The notes: a model not told the origin generated them from the letters alone. Shown: positions 16,600 through 23,781, numbered from the stretch's first letter. The stretch: DNA of 26,521 nucleotides from Comamonadaceae bacterium UBA2334 (GCA_002344885.1 DDUQ01000083.1:1-26521), one strand, 5' to 3'. Program-made: numbers and translations.

Positions 16600-17142
16600 T
16601 CAGGCTGCTGCGGTCCAGTAGCCGGCGTTGAACGGGCTGCTCATGCGCAGCGCCAGTGGGCTCACGTCCACCAGCTTGTCGGTGGGCATGGCTTCCGCAG
16701 AGCCATCATCGTCCGCTGTTTGCGAATCACCTTTGGGTGCGCGTGCCACCGAGAACGAATAGAAGCAGCGGAAAGCAATTTTGCGGTCAGACCAGTAATC
16801 GGCCGCATCGCGGAAGATGTCCAGCAGCTGCTCACGCGCTTCCTTGTCGAACTTGGCATGGGCCGGGATGTGCTCCAGCACCACGATGAAGCCTGTTTGC
16901 GGCCCCGCCTTGTGCACGGTGTCGGTCAGACAGTCGTACAGCGCGTCGAAATTTTTCCCGAAATGTGCGGGAAACGTGTACTGGGCTGCGATCAGGTCCA
17001 GCACATCCTGCTTGCTCTGGGCATTGGCCAGGTTGGCATACAGGAAGTGATGCCCGAGTGATTCGGCAGCAGCTTGCAGTTCTTCCACGCGGAACGCCCG
17101 AATGGATTGCACGATATTGGTTCGTACATTACGAAGTGGCAT
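16600..17142 (-). CDS. Barstar-family ribonuclease inhibitor with C-terminal extension
   Basis: This 180-residue protein has an N-terminal barstar-like fold (about 25-118). Hallmarks are YANLANAQSKQDVLDLIAAQ, the FPAHFGKNFDALYDCLTD signature in which the acidic residues contact the RNase active site, and GFIVVLEHIPAH. Barstars bind and block barnase/RNase Sa-type enzymes in the cytosol. The gene directly upstream on the same strand encodes such an RNase, 49 bp away, so they look like a toxin/immunity pair. About 60 residues after the barstar domain form a polar linker (KGDSQTADDDGSAEAMP) and a C-terminal tail that classical 89-residue barstar lacks; its role is unknown. I chose the ATG at 17142 because CGGAG lies six bases upstream. 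The ATG at 17148 would directly abut that site. Confidence 0.88.
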   Translation of the reverse strand: MPLRNVRTNIVQSIRAFRVEELQAAAESLGHHFLYANLANAQSKQDVLDLIAAQYTFPAHFGKNFDALYDCLTDTVHKAGPQTGFIVVLEHIPAHAKFDKEAREQLLDIFRDAADYWSDRKIAFRCFYSFSVARAPKGDSQTADDDGSAEAMPTDKLVDVSPLALRMSSPFNAGYWTAAA

Positions 17143-17191
17143 GTCCATCTCCGTTACTCTTTCAAAAAAAGGAAGTTCAACAATAAAAGCG

Positions 17192-17623
17192 TTACTGACC
17201 GTTCACGATCAGTTTGAAACTGGCGTAGTGGTCTTTGGTGTAGTAGCAGGCATCGGGGGCGCGAACCGTTTCGCCGCCGCACACGATGCGTCTGGCACCT
17301 CTGTGACTCAATCCTGGCGTGGTCACCGTGTACTCGCGGTAATAGCCACGCCTGTGCTTGGGCAACAACCTTTCGCGGTTGCCGAAAACTGTGCCGTCCT
17401 TTTCGTAAGGGAAAGGTCCACCGGCTTCGATCAGTCGAAGCACTTCCTGGCCTTGTCTGGGTAGGTCCGACTGGCGGATCGTTTCGAACCCCGTCGCGCC
17501 AGGCTGGTAAGCCCACACCGTGGTCGCGGCGGCAACGCTTGCCAACCCGGCCAGCGATGCCTGCCACAGCCTGCGCCATGGGTTCTGGCGACCACTGGTT
17601 ACCGACCAACTACCCGGATTCAT
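17192..17623 (-). CDS. Secreted guanyl-specific ribonuclease, RNase Sa / barnase type
   Basis: This 143-residue precursor has a basic n-region and a hydrophobic stretch ending AATTVWA, a plausible signal-peptidase site at about residue 38, leaving roughly 105 residues. The mature part resembles RNase Sa along most of its length: GPFPYEKDGTVFGNRE, RGYYREYTVTTPG, RGARRIV and YYTKDHYASFKLI. By alignment from memory the catalytic base is Glu97, the phosphate-binding arginines are Arg108 and Arg112, and the catalytic acid is His132, so the enzyme looks active. Cys115 and Cys126 could form a disulfide. Such enzymes cut RNA after guanosine to 2',3'-cyclic phosphate. The ATG at 17623 is chosen because an earlier in-frame start at 17767 adds 48 residues with no family or signal character. 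The barstar gene follows on the same strand. Confidence 0.88.
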   Translation of the reverse strand: MNPGSWSVTSGRQNPWRRLWQASLAGLASVAAATTVWAYQPGATGFETIRQSDLPRQGQEVLRLIEAGGPFPYEKDGTVFGNRERLLPKHRRGYYREYTVTTPGLSHRGARRIVCGGETVRAPDACYYTKDHYASFKLIVNGQ

Positions 17624-17665
17624 GACCCCAGCCCTGTTGAAAAAACGATTTCTTGTGAAGGATTG

Positions 17666-17692
17666 CCTGCACCGCAGTGCAGGGTAAACCCT
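17666..17692 (-). promoter_or_regulatory. Paired hairpins upstream of the RNase start codon
   Basis: CCTGCAC-CGCA-GTGCAGG (7-bp stem) partly overlaps AGGGT-AA-ACCCT (5-bp stem), 43 to 69 bases before the RNase ATG. They would lie in the mRNA leader or promoter. They could be alternative structures, because the second hairpin's left arm shares bases with the first hairpin's right arm. No convincing promoter was seen in this gap. Confidence 0.3.
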
Positions 17693-17799
17693 GAAATTCA
17701 AGGGCGAGAGTGTGCCTGAACGGGGGTGAAAAAGCAAGCCCTGATTGCATTGGCAGGCGGTGGGCAAAGGGTTTTGCTTGACGCGCGCGCAGCTATTGT

Positions 17800-17824
17800 G
17801 CTGGCACCAGGCAGCGGTGCCAGC
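17800..17824 (-). terminator. Hairpin after maeB, probable terminator
   Basis: GCTGGCACC and GGTGCCAGC form a perfect 9-bp stem around a 7-base loop, 21 bases past the maeB stop codon on the minus strand. The downstream minus-strand sequence (CACAATAG) lacks a T-run, so termination may be partial or factor-assisted. Confidence 0.5.
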
Positions 17825-17845
17825 GGGGGTGGGGCAGGGTGGTGA

Positions 17846-20167
17846 TCAGCGGTGCGCGTTGGCATCTGCTACCGTCAGCGCCGTCATGTTGACAATGCGT
17901 CGCACCGTGGTGCTGGCTGTCAGCACGTGGACAGGCTTGGCCGCGCCAAGCAGCATGGGGCCGATGGCGATGTTGCCGCCCGCAGCCGTTTTGAGCAGGT
18001 TGTAAGCAATGTTGGCGGCATCGATGTTGGGCAGCACCAGCAGGTTGGCCTCACCTTTGTACAGTGTGTTGGGCATCAGGGCTTCGCGCGCGTCGCCATC
18101 GAGTGCCAGGTCGCCGTGCATTTCTCCCTCCACGTCGAGCCAGGGGGCCTGCTCGCGCAGCAGTTCGAACGTGCGACGCATTTTCACCGCGCTAGGCTGG
18201 TTGGACGAGCCGAAGTTGGAATGCGAAAGCAGCGCGACCTTGGGTTGCAGGCCAAATCGCATGACTTCTTCCGCGGCCATGACCGTGATTTCGCACAATT
18301 CCTCGGCCGTGGGGTCGTAGTTGACATGGGTGTCCACCAAAAACACCTGACGGCCAGGCAGCATCAGGCCGTTCATGCAAGCATAGATGCGCACGTCCTG
18401 CGGCGTGTGGGGGCTGCCACCCTGTTTTTTGCCGATGACCTGGTCGATGTATTCCAGGTGGTTGGCGGTATTGCCCCAGGTGCCGCAGATCAGGCCATCG
18501 ACATGGCCGGTGTGCAGCAACATGGAGCCGATGAGCGTCAGGCGGCGGCGCATCTCGATCTTGGCCAATTGCACGGTCACGCCTCTGCGTTCCGTCATGC
18601 GGTGGTAGGTCTGCCAGAAATTGCGGTAACGCGGGTCTTCCTCGACGTTCACCACGTCGTAGTCCAGCTCTTCTTTCAGGCGCAGGCCGAAGTTTTCGAT
18701 CCGCTGGGCAATCACGGCCGGGCGGCCGATCAAGGTCGGCCTTGCCAGACCTTCGTCCACCACGATCTGGCAGGCGCGCAGGATGCGCTCGTCCTCGCCT
18801 TCAGCGTAGGCGATCCGTTTGGCCGATGCACGCTTGGCGGCCGCATAGATGGGTTTCATCAGCGTGCCCGACGCGATCACGAAGCTTTGCAGTTTCTCGC
18901 GGTATGCTGCCATATCGGACACGGGACGCATGGCCACACCGCTGTCGGCAGCTGCCTGCGCCACGGCCGGCGCGATTTTCATCATCAGGCGCGGATCGAA
19001 CGGCTTCGGGATGAGGTATTCGGGGCCGAACGCCAGTTTTTCGCCCGCATAGGCGGCTGCCACCACCTCGTTCTGCTCGGCCTGCGCCAGGTCGGCGATG
19101 GCGTGCACGGCGGCAATTTCCATTTCGTCGGTGATCGTCGACGCCCCGGCATCCAGCGCTCCCCGGAAAATGTACGGGAAGCACAGCACGTTGTTGACCT
19201 GGTTGGGGTAGTCCGTGCGGCCCGTCGCCATGATGGCATCACCCCGGACGGCTTTGACGAGCTCGGGCGATATTTCAGGCGTGGGGTTGGCCAGGGCAAA
19301 AATGATGGGGTTCGCGGCCATGGTAGCCACCATGTCCTGCTTGAGCACCCCGCCCGCCGACAGGCCGAGGAACACGTCGGCCCCCGCGATGATCTGGGCC
19401 AGCGTGCGTGCTTCGGTGGGTTGGGCGAACTGGATCTTGTCTTCGTCCATCAGCTCGGTGCGGCCCTCGTACACCACGCCGGCCAGGTCGGTCACAAAAA
19501 TGTTCTGCCGGGGCAACCCCAGTTTGACCAGCAGATTCAGGCAGGCCAGCGCGGCGGCACCTGCGCCCGAGGTCACCAGCTTGACCTGGTCGATGGACTT
19601 GCCCACCACTTTCAGCCCATTCAGCAGCGCTGCGCCGACGACGATGGCTGTGCCATGCTGGTCGTCGTGAAAGACCGGGATTTTCATCCTTTCCCGGAGC
19701 TTGCGTTCCACATAGAAGCAATCGGGCGCCTTGATGTCTTCCAGGTTGATGCCGCCGAAGGTGGGCTCCAGCGCAGCGATGATCTCCACCAGCCTATCGG
19801 GGTCCTTTTCGTTGATTTCGATGTCGAACACATCGATGCCCGCGAATTTCTTGAACAGCACACCCTTGCCTTCCATCACGGGCTTGCCAGCGAGTGGGCC
19901 GATGTCCCCCAGGCCCAGCACAGCCGTGCCGTTGGTCACCACCCCCACCAGGTTGCCACGGCTGGTGTACTTGTAGGCGGCTGCCGGGTCCTTGACGATT
20001 TCCTCACAGGGTGCTGCGACACCGGGCGAATAGGCCAGCGACAGGTCACGCTGGTTGGTCAACTGCTTCGTGGCCGCAATGGCCACTTTGCCGGGGGTGG
20101 GGAACTCGTGGTATTCAAGTGCGGCATTGCGCAGTTCGATGCGCTTGGCTTCTGGGCTCAACGACAT
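17846..20167 (-). CDS. maeB: NADP-dependent malic enzyme with C-terminal phosphotransacetylase-like domain
   Basis: This 773-residue MaeB-type enzyme oxidatively decarboxylates malate to pyruvate with NADP, supplying NADPH and pyruvate. The malic domain (about 15-150) has LAYSPGVAAPC. The NAD(P)-binding domain (about 160-400) has VFHDDQHGTAIVV, a glycine-rich turn SGAGAAALACLN and FALANPTPEISPE. A phosphotransacetylase-like domain fills about 430-765 (ASAKRIAYAEGEDERILRA, LSHSNFGSS). In known MaeB proteins that last domain is regulatory, sensing acetyl-CoA, rather than an active transacetylase. The ATG at 20167 has AGGAGA seven bases upstream. A well-formed sigma-70-type promoter lies about 85 bp upstream and a hairpin follows the gene. 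Length is normal for the family. Confidence 0.96.
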   Translation of the reverse strand: MSLSPEAKRIELRNAALEYHEFPTPGKVAIAATKQLTNQRDLSLAYSPGVAAPCEEIVKDPAAAYKYTSRGNLVGVVTNGTAVLGLGDIGPLAGKPVMEGKGVLFKKFAGIDVFDIEINEKDPDRLVEIIAALEPTFGGINLEDIKAPDCFYVERKLRERMKIPVFHDDQHGTAIVVGAALLNGLKVVGKSIDQVKLVTSGAGAAALACLNLLVKLGLPRQNIFVTDLAGVVYEGRTELMDEDKIQFAQPTEARTLAQIIAGADVFLGLSAGGVLKQDMVATMAANPIIFALANPTPEISPELVKAVRGDAIMATGRTDYPNQVNNVLCFPYIFRGALDAGASTITDEMEIAAVHAIADLAQAEQNEVVAAAYAGEKLAFGPEYLIPKPFDPRLMMKIAPAVAQAAADSGVAMRPVSDMAAYREKLQSFVIASGTLMKPIYAAAKRASAKRIAYAEGEDERILRACQIVVDEGLARPTLIGRPAVIAQRIENFGLRLKEELDYDVVNVEEDPRYRNFWQTYHRMTERRGVTVQLAKIEMRRRLTLIGSMLLHTGHVDGLICGTWGNTANHLEYIDQVIGKKQGGSPHTPQDVRIYACMNGLMLPGRQVFLVDTHVNYDPTAEELCEITVMAAEEVMRFGLQPKVALLSHSNFGSSNQPSAVKMRRTFELLREQAPWLDVEGEMHGDLALDGDAREALMPNTLYKGEANLLVLPNIDAANIAYNLLKTAAGGNIAIGPMLLGAAKPVHVLTASTTVRRIVNMTALTVADANAHR

Positions 20168-20253
20168 GGGGAAGTCTCCTGTTCTGGTGGGCCCACCGGG
20201 AACCCACCGGCATGGTACGGTGATTGCAGTCCGGTGTGGTCATGGGCCTGCAA

Positions 20254-20282
20254 ATTGTACGATGCGAACTTAAAATTCACAA
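20254..20282 (-). promoter_or_regulatory. Sigma-70-type promoter for maeB
   Basis: On the minus strand TTGTGA (20282-20277) and TACAAT (20259-20254) are separated by exactly 17 bases, in a locally AT-rich stretch between the DUF2061 gene and maeB. Transcription would start near 20247, giving maeB a leader of about 80 bases. Confidence 0.65.
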
Positions 20283-20291
20283 TGCGGAATT

Positions 20292-20528
20292 CTACGTACC
20301 CTTCGGTGCCCATGATTCGGGGCCATCCTGGCCGCGTCTGGCCCAGGCTTTTTCATGAAAAAAGAAGGCCACGGCTTGCACGGTGGGCTCCAGCAGGCTG
20401 AGGGTCAGTGCCATCCAGATGTCGCCGGTCACGGCCCACGCAACCGTTGCAGCGACCACCATGTGCATCGCGTAGTAACTGGCGGTTTTCTTCAGGGTGA
20501 ACAGGTGGGTGGAAACGAAACGGGCCAT
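20292..20528 (-). CDS. DUF2061 family small membrane protein
   Basis: This 78-residue protein begins MARFVSTHLFTLKKTASYYA and has a hydrophobic segment (MHMVVAATVAWAVTG), a second (IWMALTLSLLEPTVQAVAFFF) and a basic tail ending HEKAWARRG plus a polar stretch. The hydrophobic pattern, the early KKTASYYAMH and the late E-P...FFHEKAW match DUF2061 proteins, which are small predicted inner-membrane proteins of unknown function. The ATG at 20528 is set by GGAGGTG a few bases upstream; an in-frame ATG seven codons earlier has no such site. It lies 124 bp upstream of maeB on the same strand, but maeB has its own promoter in that gap. It is divergent from the SPFH gene. Confidence 0.8.
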   Translation of the reverse strand: MARFVSTHLFTLKKTASYYAMHMVVAATVAWAVTGDIWMALTLSLLEPTVQAVAFFFHEKAWARRGQDGPESWAPKGT

Positions 20529-20590
20529 GTGGCACCTCCAGAACAACAAGACTGAGGTGAATGCTATTTGTTCTCATTTGCCAAGGCCAA

Positions 20591-20603
20591 TTGAATGATT
20601 CAA
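20591..20603. promoter_or_regulatory. Perfect palindrome, candidate operator in the divergent DUF2061/SPFH region
   Basis: TTGAAT-G-ATTCAA is a perfect 6-1-6 inverted repeat in the 227-bp gap between two divergent genes, about 63 bases from the DUF2061 start and 153 from the SPFH start. A second, looser dyad at 20560-20578 (AATGAGAACAAATAGCATT on the minus strand) is next to it. No regulator can be named with confidence. Confidence 0.35.
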
Positions 20604-20670
20604 CCGCCGCCATAGCGGTCGGACCCGCCGACGGGCAACAACCGACGAGCCACCTGGGCGGAGGGGTATC

Positions 20671-20688
20671 ATGAAACCCTCTCCCTGA
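20671..20688 (+). other. Possible five-codon leader ORF upstream of the SPFH gene
   Basis: ATG AAA CCC TCT CCC TGA (M-K-P-S-P-stop) is preceded by GGAGGGG at a four-base spacing, 67 bases before the SPFH start codon. Such a strong ribosome site before so short an ORF may indicate a leader peptide. TATCAT at 20667-20672 could instead be read as a -10 element, in which case the mini-ORF's ATG would not be transcribed. Coding status is unproven. Confidence 0.25.
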
Positions 20689-20755
20689 CGATGGCGGCTG
20701 CGCGTCGCGGCTCGCCAGCGCAGGCTTTGCAACCGGACCGATACGGAGGTGGCCC

Positions 20756-21811
20756 ATGGCCCTGATGGATTTCATCAAGAAGCAGTTCATAGACGTCATC
20801 CAATGGACCGAGGAGGGCGACGGCACGCTGGCCTGGCGGTTTCCGATGGCCGGTATGGAAATTCAGCATGGCGCGTCGCTGACGGTGCGCGAATCGCAGA
20901 TGGCCGTGTTCGTGAACGAGGGCAAGGTGGCCGATGTGTTCGGCCCCGGCATGTACAAGCTCTCCACTCAGACGCTGCCGGTGCTGACCTACCTGAAGAA
21001 CTGGGACAAGCTGTTCGAGTCCCCCTTCAAGAGTGACGTGTACTTCTTCAGCACGCGCCAGCAGATCGACCAGAAATGGGGCACGCCCCAGCCCATCACC
21101 ATCCGCGATGCCGATTTTGGGGCCGTGCGCCTGCGTGCGTTTGGCAACTACGCGTTCCGGGTGGCTGACCCCAAGCTGTTCCACACTGAAATTTCAGGCA
21201 CCCGCGAGCGCTACACCGTGGCCGATGTGGATGGCCAACTGCGCGGGCTCGTGTTGCAGAACATCAGCCAGGCGATTGCCGCCAGTGGCATCCCGTTCCT
21301 GGACCTGGCCGCCAACCAGCTGAAGTTTGCCGAGGCCCTGTCTGCGCAGCTCTCCCCCGCGTTTGCCGCCATCGGGCTGGAGCTGGAAGGCATGACGGTT
21401 CAGAACCTGTCGCTGCCCGAAGAGCTGCAGAAAATCCTGGACCAGAAGATCGGCATGGGCATGGTCGGCAACGACATGGGCAAGTTCATGCAGTACCAGA
21501 CGGCGCAGGCCATCCCCGGCATGGTCACCGCCGGTGGAGGGGGTGGCGGCAGCGGGATTGCGGGCGATGCCATGGGCCTGGGCGCAGGCGTGGCGCTGGG
21601 TCAGGTGCTGGCCCAGAACCTGGCACAGGGCCTCAACCCGGCTGCGCAGGCCGCGGCGACGGCAGTTGCCGCGCCCGTTGCTGCGGTGGGCATCAAGCCC
21701 GACGAGGTGATGGCCACGCTGGAAAAACTGGCCGACCTGAAAGTCAAAGGCATCCTGACCGACGAAGAGTTTGCCGCCAAGAAGGCCGAGTTGCTCAAGA
21801 AGCTGGTCTGA
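20756..21811 (+). CDS. SPFH (band-7) domain protein with C-terminal SHOCT domain
   Basis: This 351-residue protein begins MALMDFIKKQFIDVIQWTE and carries an SPFH/virion-core-like domain at about residues 20-235 (ESQMAVFVNEGKVADVFGPG, LRAFGNYAFRVADP). A glycine- and alanine-rich hydrophobic stretch follows (about 260-310). The C-terminal SHOCT oligomerisation helix is at about 320-350 (LEKLADLKVKGILTDEEFAA). This is the YdjI/SPFH-SHOCT architecture: proteins thought to form membrane-associated scaffolds, function not established. There is no signal peptide or N-terminal transmembrane anchor, unlike HflK or flotillin. GGAGGT lies five bases before the ATG. It heads a plus-strand run with the DUF4178, DUF350 and aminopropyltransferase genes, which points to a shared membrane-related role. 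Confidence 0.87.
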   Translation: MALMDFIKKQFIDVIQWTEEGDGTLAWRFPMAGMEIQHGASLTVRESQMAVFVNEGKVADVFGPGMYKLSTQTLPVLTYLKNWDKLFESPFKSDVYFFSTRQQIDQKWGTPQPITIRDADFGAVRLRAFGNYAFRVADPKLFHTEISGTRERYTVADVDGQLRGLVLQNISQAIAASGIPFLDLAANQLKFAEALSAQLSPAFAAIGLELEGMTVQNLSLPEELQKILDQKIGMGMVGNDMGKFMQYQTAQAIPGMVTAGGGGGGSGIAGDAMGLGAGVALGQVLAQNLAQGLNPAAQAAATAVAAPVAAVGIKPDEVMATLEKLADLKVKGILTDEEFAAKKAELLKKLV

Positions 21812-21824
21812 CGTGCTGGACCGG

Positions 21825-21888
21825 CGATTATTTGCACGAAAACGTGCTCCATCGCTTGTCTGATATTGATTTTCAGCTATCAGTAAAC
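21825..21888 (-). repeat. Dispersed AT-richer repeat, copy C, between SPFH and DUF4178 genes
   Basis: Read on the minus strand, this segment has ATAGCTGAAAA, ATATCAGACAAGCG, ATGGAG and CGTTTTCGTG. They occur in the same order as the copy A blocks GAGCTGAATAA, GATCAAGGACAAGCG, GGACG and CTGTTTTATT. It fills most of the 87-bp gap and ends about ten bases before the DUF4178 start codon, so it may form part of that gene's leader. Confidence 0.6.
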
Positions 21889-21898
21889 TGCCACCGAC

Positions 21899-23431
21899 AT
21901 GGCTCAGGACAGTCCTCAGCGTGCCTATCGGGCAGCCTGCCCAGGCTGCGGTGCGCCCGTGCAGTTCCGCTCGGCGCAGTCCACCCATGCCGTGTGCGAG
22001 TACTGCCAAAGCACCGTGGTGCGCCAGGGCGAGGTGCTGGCCCGCGTCGGCAAGATGGCCGAACTGTTCGACGACCATTCTCTGCTGCAGCTGGGGGCCA
22101 GCGGCAAGTTTGGCGGCATGGGGTTTGTGCTGGTCGGGCGGCTGCAATACAAGTCAGCCAACGGGGTCTGGACCGAATGGGAGGCCGTGCAGGACGATGG
22201 CCAACCCGCTTCGCTCAGTGAAGACAACGGCGCATACGTCTATGCCCGGCCCCGACAGGTGCAGCGCGACATCCCGTCGGCCGAGCGCTTCAGGCTAGGG
22301 GCCACCACGGCGATCGACGGCCGGTCCTACACCGTCACGTCCAATGCCGAGGTGCAACTGCTGTCGGCCCAGGGTGAACTGCCGCGTCTGCCGCCGCTGG
22401 GCACACCATTTCCCATGGTCGAACTGCGCAGCCAGGGCGACACCACGGCGGGTCAACCACCCGGCGTGCTGACGCTGGACTATGGCCCCACACTCGGCGG
22501 GCAGCCGGTGGCGGTCAGTCTGGGCACCAGCGTGTTGCTCGACGACTTGCAGATGGTGGGCATCAAGGCCGAATCGGCCAAAGACGAAAAGGGCCGCCAG
22601 TTCAGTTGCCCGGCCTGCGGTGCACCGGTCAGCGTGGACCTGGGCAGCACCCGCCGGTTGACGTGCGCCTCGTGCCACTCCCTGATCGACCTGGGCACGG
22701 GCGTGGGGGCCGAGGTTGTGGCCGCCCGGCAGACGGAGCCGGTCGAACCGGTAATTGCCTTGGGCAAGGTGGGCAAGTTGCAAGGGCAGTCGTGGCAGAT
22801 TGTTGGCTTTCAGCACCGCATGGGCACCGAGCCGGACGACCCGGACGAACAGTTTGGCTGGAGCGAATACCTGCTGTACAACGCCAAACGGGGGTTCCAG
22901 TTTCTGGTGGATGCCGAAGACGGCTGGAGCCTGGTCAAACCCACCACGGGCTCGCCGGTACTGGCCAAGGGGGGCGGCAGCGCGAGCTACCTGGGGACCA
23001 CCTACCAGCTGCAGTACGCCTACCGGGCTGAAACCACCTATGTGGCCGGTGAGTTTTACTGGCCCGTGGAGCGCGGGCACAAAACTTTCAACCGGGACTT
23101 TGCGCACGGCAACAATTTGCTCAGCCAGGAAGAAACGGCGAAGGAAATCACCTGGTCCAGCGGGGCCAAAATGCGGGCTGAAACGGTAGCGGCGGCCTTC
23201 GGGCTGAAGGACCAGCAGGCGCTGCTGGCGCGCGCCGATGCCATGCCGACCAGCCAACTGGGGTTCAAGGGCTTGCTCATGGTCATTGTGCTGTTGGTCG
23301 TCATCGTCCTGCTGCTGTCGTGGCTGAGCAAGGACGACGAGTGCGACCCCCGCGTCCAGAACTGTTCCACCAGTGTGCGCAGCTCGGGCGGCTCGTGGGG
23401 CGGATATTCCAGCGGTGGTTCCCACAAGTAG
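21899..23431 (+). CDS. DUF4178 protein with two zinc ribbons and a C-terminal membrane anchor
   Basis: This 510-residue protein is a tandem of two similar halves. Each begins with a zinc-ribbon: CPGCG...CEYC (Cys14, 17, 33, 36) and CPACG...CASC (Cys237, 240, 256, 259). Each is followed by a beta-rich DUF4178-type domain, about 45-150 with VGKMAELFDDHSLLQLG and about 288-400 with VGKLQGQSWQIVGFQ. A single hydrophobic span (about 457-475, LLMVIVLLVVIVLLLSWL) precedes a Gly/Ser-rich tail, so most of the protein should face the cytosol. DUF4178 has no established activity. It is commonly found near SPFH, DUF350 and spermidine-synthase-like genes, as here. The ATG at 21899 fits but lacks a clear Shine-Dalgarno sequence, because a dispersed repeat copy ends just upstream. 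Confidence 0.87.
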   Translation: MAQDSPQRAYRAACPGCGAPVQFRSAQSTHAVCEYCQSTVVRQGEVLARVGKMAELFDDHSLLQLGASGKFGGMGFVLVGRLQYKSANGVWTEWEAVQDDGQPASLSEDNGAYVYARPRQVQRDIPSAERFRLGATTAIDGRSYTVTSNAEVQLLSAQGELPRLPPLGTPFPMVELRSQGDTTAGQPPGVLTLDYGPTLGGQPVAVSLGTSVLLDDLQMVGIKAESAKDEKGRQFSCPACGAPVSVDLGSTRRLTCASCHSLIDLGTGVGAEVVAARQTEPVEPVIALGKVGKLQGQSWQIVGFQHRMGTEPDDPDEQFGWSEYLLYNAKRGFQFLVDAEDGWSLVKPTTGSPVLAKGGGSASYLGTTYQLQYAYRAETTYVAGEFYWPVERGHKTFNRDFAHGNNLLSQEETAKEITWSSGAKMRAETVAAAFGLKDQQALLARADAMPTSQLGFKGLLMVIVLLVVIVLLLSWLSKDDECDPRVQNCSTSVRSSGGSWGGYSSGGSHK

Positions 23432-23502
23432 GCGTTGACTCCTTTGGAGCTGATTTCCTACTTGGGGCGGCAGAAAAAAAGCCCTGCCCGCCGAGCGCCT
23501 CA

Positions 23503-23519
23503 AACCCGTTTTCCGGGTT
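23503..23519 (+). promoter_or_regulatory. Inverted repeat upstream of the DUF350 gene
   Basis: AACCCG-TTTTC-CGGGTT forms a 6-bp stem in the 128-bp gap between the DUF4178 and DUF350 genes, followed shortly by CACAATATGTG. It could be a weak terminator, an operator or an mRNA-stability hairpin; the sequence does not decide. Confidence 0.25.
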
Positions 23520-23559
23520 CACAATATGTGTTCAGCAAACTGACTTCAAGGGACCTCCC

Positions 23560-23781
23560 ATGGAACTCGAATGGTTCAGGCCAGCCGCCTTTTTTGGCTC
23601 GATCATCTTTGCGCTGCTCGGTGTGGTGGTGTTCTGGCTGTCGTTCATCATCATCGACAAACTCACGCCCTATGACCTGTGGCAGGAACTGGTCGAAAAG
23701 CAGAACATGGCGCTGGGTTTGGTCGTGGCTGCCATGAGCCTGGGCATTTCCCTCATCGTGGCTGCCGCCATTCACGGCTGA
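23560..23781 (+). CDS. DUF350 family small inner-membrane protein
   Basis: This 73-residue protein has two predicted membrane helices: AAFFGSIIFALLGVVVFWLS (about 8-30) and LGLVVAAMSLGISLIVAAAI (about 52-71). Between them lies the amphipathic DKLTPYDLWQELVEKQN. The sequence IIDKLTP...L...E...KQNMALG is typical of DUF350 (YjfL-like) proteins, which often carry two such units; this one has a single unit. The function of the family is unknown. The ATG at 23560 is set by AAGGGA about six bases upstream. Longer in-frame starts run back into the DUF4178 gene's 3' end and are rejected. It lies between the DUF4178 gene and the UPF0149 gene on the same strand. Confidence 0.85.
   Translation: MELEWFRPAAFFGSIIFALLGVVVFWLSFIIIDKLTPYDLWQELVEKQNMALGLVVAAMSLGISLIVAAAIHG

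Noticed and set aside
17624..17767. Longer start for the RNase gene
   Set aside because: The extra 48 residues span an intergenic hairpin region and would bury the signal peptide; the ATG at 17623 gives a plausible exported precursor.
17852..20401. An 849-codon open frame on the plus strand opposite maeB
   Set aside because: It mirrors the maeB codons along its length, has no family motif and runs through the maeB promoter. It is a shadow of high-GC codon bias.
20560..20578. Fur box upstream of the DUF2061 gene
   Set aside because: Only about half of the consensus positions match and symmetry is poor, so it is kept only as an unnamed dyad.
23320..23559. Longer start for the DUF350 gene
   Set aside because: It would overlap the DUF4178 3' end in another frame. 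The ATG at 23560 has its own ribosome site and gives a normal DUF350 length.
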